A DNA stretch of 64,000 bases from Pseudomonas paraeruginosa PA7 (GCF_000017205.1 NC_009656.1:4034001-4098000); one strand, 5' to 3'. Shown: positions 35,539-44,888, numbered from the stretch's first letter. Numbers and translations are program-made. Notes: a model not told the origin generated them from the sequence alone.

Positions 35539-37959
35539 ATGCGGCGAGCCAGCCTGTTCACGTTTTTCTGCCAGACCATGATGGCGCTCGGCCTGAGCCT
35601 GCTCCTGGGCGCCGCCTGGGCCGCGGAGCCGGTCGCGCGAACCGGCGCCGACCTCGAGGCGCCGCCGGCCCTGGCCGAAGATGCCAGCCTCGATCAGCTT
35701 GCCGCGCAGCTGGACCTGATCCGCCAGAGCGTTACCGCCAATGCCAGCGACGACCTCCTCGCCGAGCTGCGCCAGAGCGCGCTGCAGGTCCAGCGCCAGG
35801 CCGACGCCCTGCTCGCCCTGCGGGTCGCCGACCTGGAGCGACTCGACGACCAGTTGAAAGTGATCGGCCCGCCCCAGCCCGACGAGGCGGAAAGCCTCGC
35901 CGCCCAGCGCCAGGCCCTGACCCGGCAGAAGAACGCCCTGCTCGACGACGAACGCCAGGCCACCCAGCTCGGCCAGTCCTCCCGCGACCTGGCGGCGCAG
36001 ATCGTCAACCTGCGCCGCAGCCTGTTCAATTCACAGATCAGCAGCCGCGCGGCGACGCCGTTCAGCCCGAGCTTCTGGTCGACCCTGATCCGTCCCACCG
36101 ACGACGACCTGCGCCGGCTGGACAAGCTGAAGGCGGAGGCCCTGGTCGCCTTCGACAGCGCCATCGCACCCGGACACCGCTGGGCCTTCGCCGGAACCCT
36201 GCTGGCCACCGTGCTGGTCTGGAGTTTCGGCCGCCGCCTGCTGGAGCGCATGCTTACCTGGGCGATGATCCGCTGGCTGCCGGAAGGCCGTCTGCGGCGC
36301 AGCGCCCTGGCCCTGGCGGTAGGGTTGGCGACCATCCTGACCATCGTCGGCGCGGTGTCGCTGATGCGCTGGGGCCTGGAAAGCAACGCCAGCCTGAGCC
36401 CCGACATGGCCAGCCTGACCGATCAACTGGTCAGCCTGGCGACCTTCTGCGCCTTCATCGCCGGCCTCGGCCGCGCCCTGCTGATGCTGCCGCGACCGTC
36501 CTGGCGACTGCCGGCGATCCCGGACCGGATCGCCAGCGCCCTCGGCCCGTTCCCGGCGATCCTCGCGGTGGCACTGATGCTGGTGGCCACCGAGGAGCGG
36601 ATCAACAGCGTCACCGGCACCAGCCTGGCCCTGACCGTCGCTCTCAACGGCCTGACCGCGCTGGTCACCGCGCTGATCTTCGCCGCCGCCCTGCTGCGCT
36701 ACCATCAGGTACGGCGCAAGCACGAACTGGAGCGTCCGGGCGGGATCGCCGGACTGATCCCCTTCGTCGCCTCGGTGTGGATCGCGGCGATTCTTCTCGC
36801 CCTGTTCACCGGCTATCTGTCGCTGGCCTACTTCCTCACCGTCAAGCTGCTCTGGATCAGCGTGATCGCGGCCACCACCTACCTGCTGATCGCCTTCTTC
36901 GGCGACATCTGCGAAACCCTGCTCTCGCCCAAGCACCCCAGCGGCCTGGCGCTGGCCAATGCGCTCGGCCTGTCGCCACGCCACCAGGCCCAGGCCAGCA
37001 CGGTGCTTGCCGGGGTCGGCCGCACCCTGCTGCTGCTCACCGCGCTGCTGCTGGCCTTCCTTCCGGCCGGCTCGAGCCCCAGCGAGCTGCTACAGGGCTT
37101 CGCCCAGCTGGGCGAAAGCGGCAAGACCCTGGGCAACCTGAACATCGTCCCGCAGGACATCCTGGTCGCCCTGCTGCTGTTCGTCGGCGGCCTGTTCGCC
37201 CTGCGCATCGTCAAGCGCTGGCTGAGCGAGCGGCTGCTGCCGGAAACCAACATGGACGCCGGCATGCGCGCCTCGCTGGTGACCCTGGTCGGCTACCTCG
37301 GCTTCGTGCTCCTGGCGATGCTGGTGATGTCCGCCCTGCGCATCAACCTGACCAGCCTGACCTGGGTGGTCAGCGCCCTCTCGGTGGGCATCGGCTTCGG
37401 CCTGCAGGCCATCGTGCAGAACTTCATCTCCGGCCTGATCCTGCTCACCGAGCGGCCGGTGAAGGTCGGCGACTGGGTCAGCCTGGGCGGGGTCGAGGGC
37501 GATATCCGGCGGATCAACGTGCGCGCCACCGAGATCCAGATGGGCGACCGCTCCACGGTGATCGTGCCGAACTCGCAGTTCATCTCGCAGACCGTGCGCA
37601 ACGTGACCATGGGCAACGCCCTCGGGGTGGTCGGGGTGAACCTGACCCTGCCGCTGGACACCGACGCGATGAAGGTTCGCGAGTTGCTCCTGCAGGCCTT
37701 CGCCGAACACCCGGCGATCCTCGACGCGCCGGCGCCCTCGGTGATGTTCAAGGATCTCGCCAGCAACGGCCTGGTGCTCAACGCCAGCGGCTTCGTCAAC
37801 AGCCCGCGTTCGGTGGCCGGCGCGCGCAGCGACCTGCTCTTCACCATTCTCGACCGCTTGCGCACCGAAGGCATCGCGCTGTCCTCGCCGCAGAGCCTGT
37901 TGATGATCCAGGATGGCGGCCCGGCCAGCGCCGCGCCGGCGCCCGAGCCATCCACCTGA
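35539..37959 (+). CDS. MscS-type mechanosensitive channel with DUF3772 domain
   Basis: An 806-residue inner-membrane protein: cleavable signal (ALGLSLLLGAAWAAEP), a periplasmic coiled-coil DUF3772 domain (residues about 40-190, rich in Gln, Ala and Leu heptads), about eight to ten transmembrane helices and a C-terminal MscS domain with LSVGIGFGLQAIVQNFISGLILL and MGDRSTVIVPNSQFISQTVRN. It opens under membrane tension and relieves osmotic downshock. ATG 35539 is preceded by GGAAGGGGG. Confidence 0.92.
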   Translation: MRRASLFTFFCQTMMALGLSLLLGAAWAAEPVARTGADLEAPPALAEDASLDQLAAQLDLIRQSVTANASDDLLAELRQSALQVQRQADALLALRVADLERLDDQLKVIGPPQPDEAESLAAQRQALTRQKNALLDDERQATQLGQSSRDLAAQIVNLRRSLFNSQISSRAATPFSPSFWSTLIRPTDDDLRRLDKLKAEALVAFDSAIAPGHRWAFAGTLLATVLVWSFGRRLLERMLTWAMIRWLPEGRLRRSALALAVGLATILTIVGAVSLMRWGLESNASLSPDMASLTDQLVSLATFCAFIAGLGRALLMLPRPSWRLPAIPDRIASALGPFPAILAVALMLVATEERINSVTGTSLALTVALNGLTALVTALIFAAALLRYHQVRRKHELERPGGIAGLIPFVASVWIAAILLALFTGYLSLAYFLTVKLLWISVIAATTYLLIAFFGDICETLLSPKHPSGLALANALGLSPRHQAQASTVLAGVGRTLLLLTALLLAFLPAGSSPSELLQGFAQLGESGKTLGNLNIVPQDILVALLLFVGGLFALRIVKRWLSERLLPETNMDAGMRASLVTLVGYLGFVLLAMLVMSALRINLTSLTWVVSALSVGIGFGLQAIVQNFISGLILLTERPVKVGDWVSLGGVEGDIRRINVRATEIQMGDRSTVIVPNSQFISQTVRNVTMGNALGVVGVNLTLPLDTDAMKVRELLLQAFAEHPAILDAPAPSVMFKDLASNGLVLNASGFVNSPRSVAGARSDLLFTILDRLRTEGIALSSPQSLLMIQDGGPASAAPAPEPST

Positions 37960-38027
37960 ACGACGGTGGCGGACTGCCGGTCGCGCAACGGGTAGAATCC
38001 GCCCCTTTTCGCACACCCCGAACCGCC

Positions 38028-38969
38028 ATGAACCGCGAAGCCCTCGATATCCTTCTCCAGCACCTGCTCGCCGCGCTGTCCCCGGCGCCTGCGGAAACCC
38101 GCCGCCTGTTCCACGGCCGCGGCCGTTGCTGGCCAGGCCTGGAGCAACTGACCGTGGACTGGCTGCAGGATGTCCTGCTGGTCACCCTGTTCAAGGAACC
38201 ACCGGCCGAGGAGCTCGACGCCCTGCGCCGCACGCTCGCGGCGCTGGTCGCCGCCCCGGCCTGGGCCTCGAGCCAGGGCCGGCGCCTGGTCCTGCAGCAC
38301 CGCTACCGCCCCGACAGCGCTTGCGAGTGGCTGCTCGGCGAGCCTCTGGAAACCTGGGACATCGTCGAGAACGGCCTGCGCTTCCGCCTCGACCTGGGAC
38401 GCAACCAGAACACCGGGCTGTTCCTCGACATGCGCCTGGGCCGCCGCTGGGTGCAGGAGCAGGCCGCCGGCCGCCGCGTGCTCAACCTGTTCGCCTACAC
38501 CTGCGGCTTCTCGGTGGCGGCCGTTGCCGGCGGCGCCAGCCAGGTGGTCAACCTGGACATGGCCCGCGGCCCGCTCAGCCGCGGCCGCGACAATCACCGC
38601 CTGAACGGCCACGACCTCGGCCGGGTGAGTTTCCTCGGTCACGAACTGTTCAAGTCCTGGGGCAAGCTGCGCAAGCTCGGCCCGTACGATCTGGTGATCG
38701 TCGATCCGCCGAGCTTCCAGAAAGGCAGCTTCGTCCTCACCCAGGACTACCGCAGGATCCTCCGCCGCCTGCCGGAACTGCTGGTGCCCGGCGGCACCCT
38801 GCTGGCCTGTATCAACGACCCGGCCATCGGCCCCGACTTCCTCCTCGAGGAAACCGCCCGCGAGGCGCCGTCGCTGCACTTCGTCGAACGCCTGGAGAAT
38901 CCGCCGGAATTCCCCGATGTCGACCCCGCGGCGGGCCTCAAGGCGCTGCTGTTCCGCAACGCAGGCTGA
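38028..38969 (+). CDS. Class I SAM-dependent methyltransferase, RlmI/YccW-like catalytic domain
   Basis: A 313-residue Rossmann methyltransferase. SAM motif I is VLNLFAYTCGFSVAAVAGGA (residues about 150-170), the acidic NLDMARG follows, and DPPSF near residue 230 is the catalytic-type motif of RNA m5C and RlmI-like enzymes. It lacks the N-terminal PUA domain of RlmI. Probably modifies RNA; the target is not determinable. The nucleotidyltransferase gene follows after 35 bp. Confidence 0.88.
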   Translation: MNREALDILLQHLLAALSPAPAETRRLFHGRGRCWPGLEQLTVDWLQDVLLVTLFKEPPAEELDALRRTLAALVAAPAWASSQGRRLVLQHRYRPDSACEWLLGEPLETWDIVENGLRFRLDLGRNQNTGLFLDMRLGRRWVQEQAAGRRVLNLFAYTCGFSVAAVAGGASQVVNLDMARGPLSRGRDNHRLNGHDLGRVSFLGHELFKSWGKLRKLGPYDLVIVDPPSFQKGSFVLTQDYRRILRRLPELLVPGGTLLACINDPAIGPDFLLEETAREAPSLHFVERLENPPEFPDVDPAAGLKALLFRNAG

Positions 38970-39004
38970 TCGACGCGCGGGCGGCGCGCCGCTAGGCTGT
39001 CGGC

Positions 39005-39799
39005 ATGGACATGCCCGATGGATTCATCCCCCTGCCGCCCCGCGTCGAACCGCAGGCGGTCTTTCGCCCCCTGCTCGACGACCTGCGCCGGACCCTGGCC
39101 CGACCTCCGTTCGAGCGGGCCTTGCACAGCGTCTACCTGTACGGCAGCGTCGCCCGCGGCGAGGCCATCGCGGGGCGCTCCGACCTCGACCTGACCCTGG
39201 TCCTGCGCGACCGGCCCAGCTCCGAACTGGCCGCGCAACTGGAAACCGCGCGCCTGACACTGCAGGCGCGCCACCCGGAAGTCAGCAAGATCGATTTCGA
39301 CATCGGCCACCTGGCCGAGGCTCGCGATCCGGCCAACCGCCACAGCTGGGGCTACTGGCTCAAGCATCGCTGTCGCTGCCTGTGGGGCGAGGACCTGGCG
39401 GCCGGACTGGCGCCTTCGCGTCCCTCGAAGGCCATCGCCCTGGCCCTCAACGGCGACTACGCGCAAGTGCTGGAGGACTACGCGGGACGCCTGGACGCCT
39501 CGCGCCCGGCCGAGGAGAGCCGACGCCTGCAACGGGAAGCGGCGAAGAAGCTGATCCGTTCCAGCGACGTTCTCCGCGGGGAAACGGAAACCGCCTGGCC
39601 GGAAACCCTGGAGCACTACCTGGCGCTGTTCCACGCGCGCCACCCCGAACAGGCGCCGGCCCTGGAATATTTCAAGGCTGTGCTGGACGGCCAGGCCGCC
39701 GACCCGGCGGAGTTCGCCGAGCGCCTGCGCGCGTTCGGCGCCTGGATGCAGGATCAGGAGCGGACGCCGCCTCCGGCCGGTAGAGCAGCTCCCGGATAA
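39005..39799 (+). CDS. Nucleotidyltransferase-domain protein
   Basis: A 264-residue protein with the minimal nucleotidyltransferase motif GSVARGE followed by SDLDLTLV (residues about 42-64) and a later KIDFDIG aspartate, the three acidic residues of the pol-beta superfamily. The C-terminal half is helical (QREAAKKLIRSSDVL), like HEPN or KNTase-type partner domains. A toxin-antitoxin role is possible but no partner gene is present. Function unknown. ATG 39011 (MPDG) is an alternative start. Confidence 0.8.
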   Translation: MDMPDGFIPLPPRVEPQAVFRPLLDDLRRTLARPPFERALHSVYLYGSVARGEAIAGRSDLDLTLVLRDRPSSELAAQLETARLTLQARHPEVSKIDFDIGHLAEARDPANRHSWGYWLKHRCRCLWGEDLAAGLAPSRPSKAIALALNGDYAQVLEDYAGRLDASRPAEESRRLQREAAKKLIRSSDVLRGETETAWPETLEHYLALFHARHPEQAPALEYFKAVLDGQAADPAEFAERLRAFGAWMQDQERTPPPAGRAAPG

Positions 39800-40124
39800 C
39801 CATGGCGAACCGTCCGGCCCTTTCACGGAGGAAAGAAGGCTTGTCCGTCTGCGCCCCGGCAGGAGTCGCGGCTCGGTCCGTAGGCGGATAACGCCACGGC
39901 GTTATCCGCCGATACCCGTACAGCGACTACAGAAACGTCCTCCCCCAGCCAGCCACCGGTAGCCCGCGGAAAACACAGCGCTGTCGCTGCCGCAGCGGAC
40001 TCGCCGGCCCCGGGCTTCCTACATCCGGAGCGACCTGCCGCCGTCGCCGCGACAACCATTGCTTAACAAGCCGGCGGTGCCGCGCGAGGATCCGGAGCTT
40101 ACCCGTCCCAGCCGGAGCCAACCG
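39800..40124. other. Gene-free stretch of 325 bp
   Basis: Lies between two rightward genes. It holds one REP-like palindrome (39883-39910) and GC-rich sequence with no convincing ORF. The leader of the downstream periplasmic protein gene with its GGAG ribosome site lies at the right end. Confidence 0.6.
39883..39910. repeat. REP-like palindrome (GCGGATAACGCC family)
   Basis: Thirteen-base perfect arms GGCGGATAACGCC / GGCGTTATCCGCC with a 2-bp spacer, followed by GATACCCGTA. I recall GCGGATAACGC...GCGTTATCCGC elements as dispersed intergenic repeats in P. aeruginosa. As RNA it would form a very stable hairpin, so it may also act as a transcript end. Confidence 0.7.
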
Positions 40125-40964
40125 ATGCGCCTAGCCGCCCCGTTCCTCATGTCCCTCCAGCAATCCGCCACGACGACCATCCTCGCCGCCCTCTGCATCG
40201 CCCTGTCGGCACTGGCCGGCAGCCCACCGGCGGCAGCCGCGGAACTGCGGGTAATCACCTCGGGCGGTTTCAGCGCCGCCTACCGGCAACTGGCGCCGCG
40301 CTTCAGCGAGAAGACCGGCGATACGCTGCACAGCGCATACGGCCCATCGATGGGCCACACACCCCAGGCCATTCCGCAACGCCTGGAAGCCGGGGAAAAG
40401 GCCGATGCGCTGATCATGGTCGGCTACGCCCTCGACGAACTGATCCGCCAGGGCAAGGTGCGCGCCGACTCGCGGGTCGAGCTGGCCGACTCGCGCATCG
40501 GCCTGGTGGTGCGCAGCGGCGCGGCGCGACCACCGATCGGCAACGTCGCGCAATTGCGCCAGGCGCTCCTCGCCGCCCGCTCGGTGGCCTACTCCGACAG
40601 TGCCAGCGGCCGCTACGTGCAGGAGCGGTTGTTCAAGCGCCTGGGTATCGAACGGCAGATGCGTGACAAGGCAAGGATGATTCCGCGGATCCCGGTCGCC
40701 GAAGTGGTCGCCGACGGGCAATACGAACTGGGTCTGCAACAGGTCGCCGAACTGCTGCCGGTGCCGGGCGTCGATTTCGTCGGCCGCCTGCCCGAGGCGG
40801 TGCAGTCGGTGACCCGCTTCGCCGCCGGCATTCCGGTGAACGCCGAGCATCCACGGCAAGCCCGTGCCCTGCTGCGCTATCTGGCCTCGCCCGAGGCGCA
40901 GGCGATGGTTCGCGCCAGTGGCCTGGACTCCCTCGCGCAATCGGCGCCGGCGGGTGACCGCTGA
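40125..40964 (+). CDS. Periplasmic ModA-like substrate-binding protein
   Basis: A 279-residue secreted protein: signal peptide about residues 1-38 (TTILAALCIALSALAGSPPAAAA), then ELRVITSGGFSAAYRQLAPRFSEKTG, a beginning typical of the type 2 periplasmic-binding ModA/PBP-like proteins, followed by GYALDELIRQGKV and SVAYSDSASGRYVQERLF. The ligand is probably a small oxyanion or organic acid; no ABC transporter genes are adjacent. The start at ATG 40125 has GGAG 8 nt upstream. Confidence 0.85.
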   Translation: MRLAAPFLMSLQQSATTTILAALCIALSALAGSPPAAAAELRVITSGGFSAAYRQLAPRFSEKTGDTLHSAYGPSMGHTPQAIPQRLEAGEKADALIMVGYALDELIRQGKVRADSRVELADSRIGLVVRSGAARPPIGNVAQLRQALLAARSVAYSDSASGRYVQERLFKRLGIERQMRDKARMIPRIPVAEVVADGQYELGLQQVAELLPVPGVDFVGRLPEAVQSVTRFAAGIPVNAEHPRQARALLRYLASPEAQAMVRASGLDSLAQSAPAGDR

Positions 40965-41018
40965 CCGCCAGACGGCGGAGTGACGGCCAACGCCTGCGGC
41001 GGTATCCGCCGGCCGCCC

Positions 41019-42968
41019 TCAGCGCCGCGCCAGCAAGGCCGTGGCGCCCTGCGCCTTGCGCGTGTACCAGAACACCCGGCTGACCCCACGGGTGATCGCC
41101 ACGTAGGCCAGGCGCAGGCTTTCGTCCGCCATGGCCTGGTCGTAGCTGTTGCGGAAGAAGCCCGAGGCCGCATACAGCGCGTTGCGCAACGGATGCTTCT
41201 CGCCCGGCAGGCAATCGTCGACGATGATCGCCACCTCGGCCTGCAGCCCCTTGGCGCGGTGGATGGTCATGCCCTTCACCGGCAGCGCGCGGTCCAGCTC
41301 GGCCAGGATCGCCTGCAGCGGCTCGTTGCGCCGACTGAGCAGCAGCACCGCGGTGCGTTCGTTGCTGTTGCGGCTGGCGGCGTATTCGCACTGGCCGCGG
41401 ACTTCCGCCAGCAGCTTCGGCAGTTGCGCGCGCAGGTCGAAGCGCTGCACCAGCTTCACCCCATGGTCGCCTGGCTGGATCGCGCGGAACGCGCGACAGG
41501 TCTTGTCCTGCTTGAAGCGCACCCCGGCCAGCACCGCCTCGCCGTCGCGAATGATCGGCTCCACCGAACGGTAGTTGGTTTCCAGCACCAGCAGCGCGCT
41601 CTTGCGGCCCCGCCCGCGCGAAGGGAAATGCCGGTCGAAGTCGATGAACAGCTCCGGCGAGCTGCCGCGCCAGCCATAGATCGATTGCCAGTCGTCGCCG
41701 ATGGCCATCAGGCTCGGAGGCGTGCCCCGGGTCGCCAGGCACCGATGCAAGGCCTGCAGCCAGAGGACGATCTGCGGCGAGACGTCCTGGAATTCATCGA
41801 TCAGCAGGTGGCCGAACGGCGCCAGCGCCGCGTCCGGCAAGCTGCCGGCGGCCAGTCGCTCGCCGAGTTGCTGGAAGGCGGCGTCGAAGGTCATCAGGCC
41901 CTGTTCGCGCAACAGCGCCTGGAAGCTCGCCCAGAACAGCGCCAGGGCCTCGACGAAGATCTTCTCGCGGACGCCGCACTCCAGTCCGCCACTGTCCAGC
42001 CGGTCGATGCGCAGGCCAAGGCTTTCGGCGAAACCGGCCTGGGCGTGGAAGGCCTCGTACAGCGGCAGCGCCTGGAACTCGCCGGCCAGCCTGAACGGCT
42101 CCAGCGGCGCCTTCGGCGGCCGCCGGCGCGCGCCCTCCTCCACCTCCGCCGGCGGCGGCAGGTCGAGCAGCTTGTGGGTCTTGGCGCGAAACGCCGGGCT
42201 GTCCGCGTAGCACCGCTGGTAGGCCTGCTTCAGCAGGCGCTGCTGGGCGGGGCGCAGGCGTCCGGCGGTGAGCGGGTTGTCCGGTTCGGCGGCCGGGTCG
42301 CGGTCGTCGAGTTGCTCGAACCAGCGCGGATTGCCCAGCACCTCGCGGGCCAGGCTGCCCAGCGCCGAGTGGAAGGTCCGCACGCACTGGCGCGCCTGGG
42401 CCGCGTCGAACGGGTACTCCCAATGGGCGAGGACCCGCAGTAGCTGTTCGCGCAACTGCGCGCAGGAGGCATTGGTGAAGGAGATCACCGTCAGCCGCTG
42501 CGGCTCCACGCCCAGGTGGCAGAGCATGAACACCACCCGCAGGACCAGGGTGGTCGACTTGCCCGAGCCGGCGCCGGCGAAGATCCGCGCCAGCGGCTGG
42601 CGGCAGAGGATCATCGCCCACTGCTCCTCCGAGGGCGGGCTCACCACGCCGAGCAGCGCCGCCTGTGCCACCTGCTCGCGCATCGCGCGCTCCTGGGCCT
42701 CGTCGATCTTCAGCGCGGCGGCTGGATAGATACCCTGCGGCGCGCTCCGCGCGGCAGCGACAGGCTTGCGCGGCGCCGCCCGCTTCGCGGCCTTGCCGGC
42801 AACCTTGGCCGGAGCCTTCGCGGCTTTCTTCTTCGGCCGCCCCCTGGGCGATCCGAACAAGGCCTCGCGGGCCTCGCGTTCGGCCTGCAGGTAGGCGGTG
42901 GTACGCGGGAAGCAACGCGCCAGGGCGCTGGAGAGCAACGACTTGTAGCGCCGTACGGCAGACAGCAT
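41019..42968 (-). CDS. UvrD/Rep-like ATP-dependent DNA helicase with AT-hook-like N-terminal tail
   Basis: A 649-residue SF1 helicase. Walker A is AGAGSGKST (residues 131-139); the later motifs ISFTNASCAQLREQL, FQDVSPQIVLWLQ, GDDWQSIYGWRGSSPE, TNYRS, HRAKGLQAEVAII and LRLAYVAITR cover the SF1A set. A basic N-terminal insert around residues 40-75 carries RGRPKKK and KA/PA repeats like AT-hooks or histone-like tails, which is unusual for UvrD proteins. Unwinds DNA; the pathway is not fixed by context. ATG at 42966-42968. Confidence 0.88.
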   Translation of the reverse strand: MLSAVRRYKSLLSSALARCFPRTTAYLQAEREAREALFGSPRGRPKKKAAKAPAKVAGKAAKRAAPRKPVAAARSAPQGIYPAAALKIDEAQERAMREQVAQAALLGVVSPPSEEQWAMILCRQPLARIFAGAGSGKSTTLVLRVVFMLCHLGVEPQRLTVISFTNASCAQLREQLLRVLAHWEYPFDAAQARQCVRTFHSALGSLAREVLGNPRWFEQLDDRDPAAEPDNPLTAGRLRPAQQRLLKQAYQRCYADSPAFRAKTHKLLDLPPPAEVEEGARRRPPKAPLEPFRLAGEFQALPLYEAFHAQAGFAESLGLRIDRLDSGGLECGVREKIFVEALALFWASFQALLREQGLMTFDAAFQQLGERLAAGSLPDAALAPFGHLLIDEFQDVSPQIVLWLQALHRCLATRGTPPSLMAIGDDWQSIYGWRGSSPELFIDFDRHFPSRGRGRKSALLVLETNYRSVEPIIRDGEAVLAGVRFKQDKTCRAFRAIQPGDHGVKLVQRFDLRAQLPKLLAEVRGQCEYAASRNSNERTAVLLLSRRNEPLQAILAELDRALPVKGMTIHRAKGLQAEVAIIVDDCLPGEKHPLRNALYAASGFFRNSYDQAMADESLRLAYVAITRGVSRVFWYTRKAQGATALLARR

Positions 42969-43137
42969 CAGGACCTATCCGGACAAGGCATGTGGCTGAA
43001 TAATAAGTGTTTTCCGCTGCCCGCCGACAGTCGTGCGCAGACCGCCCATCGCACCGGGGCAACCCTTGCGCCAGGCCACCGGTCTACCCTTCGGGCCTCG
43101 ACGGCCTGTCAACTCAGCGAAAACAAGGAGCCTTCCA

Positions 43138-43365
43138 ATGAGCGATTGGGCCATCACCTACAGCAAGGACGAAGCCACCGAGCGCCAAGTCCTGCCCTTC
43201 ACCCACAAGCCGAGCCCCGAAGAGGTCGCCGAGCACCTGCTGGAGTGGGCCGAGGCCAACCTCAAGCCGGGCCACTACAGCACCGGCAAGCTGGAAAGCG
43301 ACGAACCGGCCGAATTGCTGCTGCGTCGCTTCGGCATCGTCGTCACCGGCATCGCCGAAGCCTGA
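43138..43365 (+). CDS. Small conserved hypothetical protein, 75 residues
   Basis: Begins MSDWAITYSKDEATERQVLPFTHKPSPEEVAEHLLEWAEAN and ends VVTGIAEA. A perfect AAGGAG lies 8 nt before the ATG. It is a compact alpha/beta acidic protein of unknown function, divergent from the helicase (169-bp gap), with a bidirectional terminator hairpin right after the stop. Confidence 0.78.
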   Translation: MSDWAITYSKDEATERQVLPFTHKPSPEEVAEHLLEWAEANLKPGHYSTGKLESDEPAELLLRRFGIVVTGIAEA

Positions 43366-43373
43366 TCCCTCCC

Positions 43374-43395
43374 GCGACCGGCAGGCGCCGGTCGC
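43374..43395. terminator. Hairpin between convergent genes
   Basis: GCGACCGG and CCGGTCGC flank a 6-nt loop, 8 bp after the small gene and 24 bp after the TetR gene on the opposite strand. No T-tract; probable bidirectional terminator by position. Confidence 0.5.
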
Positions 43396-43419
43396 CCCAA
43401 CGCCTCCCACCGTCCGCCG

Positions 43420-44052
43420 TCACGCCTTCGCCAGGCCCTCGAGATAGGCGCAGAGCATATCGGCCAGGGCCTGGCTGTAATGATCGATCTCCACCGCGTC
43501 GCGCGGCTGTTCGGAAAACTGCTTGCCCACCGCGCTCAGGGTAGTGGTGATCAGTTCCCCGGCGAGATGGTGCCGCTCCTCCGCGAGCGCCGGCAGGGCC
43601 TCGCGCAGGAACGCCTGGATCACCCGCGCGCCCTCGGCCTTCACCGCGCGCGCCTCATCGGCGTCGCGGTACAGCGGTGCGGCGTCATTGAGCGCCACGC
43701 GGATCGCCGCTTCCTCGCACTCCGAGACGACGAACGCCCGCACCAGCCGACGCAGGCGCTCCAGCGGCGGGCGGGTGGCATCCTCCAGGATGTCCGCGAG
43801 CAGCCGGGTGGTGCGCCGCCATTCATCGCTCTGCAGGCGGAACAGGATCGCCGCCTTGTTCGGGAAGTACTGGTACAGCGAGCCGATGCTGACCCCGGCC
43901 CGCTCCGCCACCCGCGCGGTGGTGAAACGCTGCGCGCCCTCGCTGGCGAGAACCTGAACAGCAGCCTCCAGGATGCTCGCCACCAGCTCGCTGGAACGGG
44001 CCTGGCGCGGTTGCTTGCGCGAGGAAATACGCGGGTTTCGGCTGGCGCTCAT
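43420..44052 (-). CDS. TetR-family transcriptional regulator
   Basis: A 210-residue TetR repressor: N-terminal HTH with FTTARVAERAGVSIGSLYQYFPNK (residues about 43-66) and a C-terminal ligand domain with AIRVALNDAAPLYRDADEA. The N-terminus is Arg-rich (RNPRISSRKQPRQARSS). Divergent from an O-methyltransferase gene across 95 bp containing a perfect 8-bp-arm dyad, so it probably represses that gene and itself. Confidence 0.9.
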   Translation of the reverse strand: MSASRNPRISSRKQPRQARSSELVASILEAAVQVLASEGAQRFTTARVAERAGVSIGSLYQYFPNKAAILFRLQSDEWRRTTRLLADILEDATRPPLERLRRLVRAFVVSECEEAAIRVALNDAAPLYRDADEARAVKAEGARVIQAFLREALPALAEERHHLAGELITTTLSAVGKQFSEQPRDAVEIDHYSQALADMLCAYLEGLAKA

Positions 44053-44078
44053 GGACAGCTCCGGAAATGCGAATAGCG

Positions 44079-44102
44079 GAATGCGACGAATCCATCGCAT
44101 TC
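44079..44102. promoter_or_regulatory. Candidate TetR operator
   Basis: GAATGCGA-N8-TCGCATTC is a perfect inverted repeat with arms of 8 bp, 27 bp upstream of the TetR ATG and 46 bp upstream of the methyltransferase ATG. Confidence 0.7.
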
Positions 44103-44147
44103 TAGATCCGCGCACTCATACGCTCAAACCCACATCCGGAGCAGCCC

Positions 44148-44813
44148 ATGAATACCCTCACCAGCCCCCCGCTCGCCGAACTCCTGCAACGCCTGTTCGC
44201 CGAGGCCGAAGCCACCCGCCCAGGCGACAGCCCCGCCCTCGCCGACCTGGCGGACGGCGAACTGGACCGCCTCATGCGCAGCAAGACCGAGTACCGCGAA
44301 TTCTACGGACGCCTCAGGGACCTGGCGCTGCCCGTCTCGCGGGAAACCGGCAGCCTGCTCTACATGCTGGCGCGCAGCAGCTCGGCGCGGCACATCGTCG
44401 AATTCGGCACCTCCTTCGGGCTGTCCACCCTGCATCTCGCCGCAGCTCTGCGCGACAACGGCGGCGGCCACCTGATCACCAGCGAATTCGAGCCGTCCAA
44501 GGTGCAGCGGGCGCGGCGGAACCTGGCCGCCGGTGGCCTGCAGGACCTGGTGGAACTGCGCGAGGGAGACGCCCTGCAGACCCTCGCCAGCGACCTGCCG
44601 GCAAGCATCGACCTGGTCCTGCTCGACGGTGCCAAGGCACTCTACCCGGAGATCCTCGCCCTGCTGGAAAACCGCCTGCGCCCCGGCGCGCTGGTGATCG
44701 CCGACAACGCCGAGCACAGTCCCGAGTACCTGGCGCATGTCCGCTCGCCCGCCAACGGCTACCTGTCCATCCCCTTCGCCGAGGATGTCGAGCTGTCCAT
44801 GCGCCTGGGCTGA
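44148..44813 (+). CDS. O-methyltransferase (class I SAM-dependent)
   Basis: A 221-residue caffeoyl-CoA/catechol O-methyltransferase-like enzyme. SAM motif I is HIVEFGTSFGLSTLHLAAAL (about residues 84-103); ITSEFEPSK provides the acidic residue binding the ribose, and LVLLDGAKALYPEIL is the metal/catalytic region. The acceptor is probably a small phenol or catechol. Controlled, by position, by the divergent TetR gene. Confidence 0.88.
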   Translation: MNTLTSPPLAELLQRLFAEAEATRPGDSPALADLADGELDRLMRSKTEYREFYGRLRDLALPVSRETGSLLYMLARSSSARHIVEFGTSFGLSTLHLAAALRDNGGGHLITSEFEPSKVQRARRNLAAGGLQDLVELREGDALQTLASDLPASIDLVLLDGAKALYPEILALLENRLRPGALVIADNAEHSPEYLAHVRSPANGYLSIPFAEDVELSMRLG

Positions 44814-44888
44814 AGCCTCGACTGACGCCGCCTCGCGGGTTTGCTAGGGTCTGGCTCATGTCGCCCGGACACCTCGAAGGAGCCCCGC

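Noticed and set aside
39005..39799. Nucleotidyltransferase gene as an MntA/HEPN-type toxin-antitoxin system
   Set aside because: The motif fits, but no adjacent HEPN toxin gene is present and the protein is longer than MntA antitoxins.
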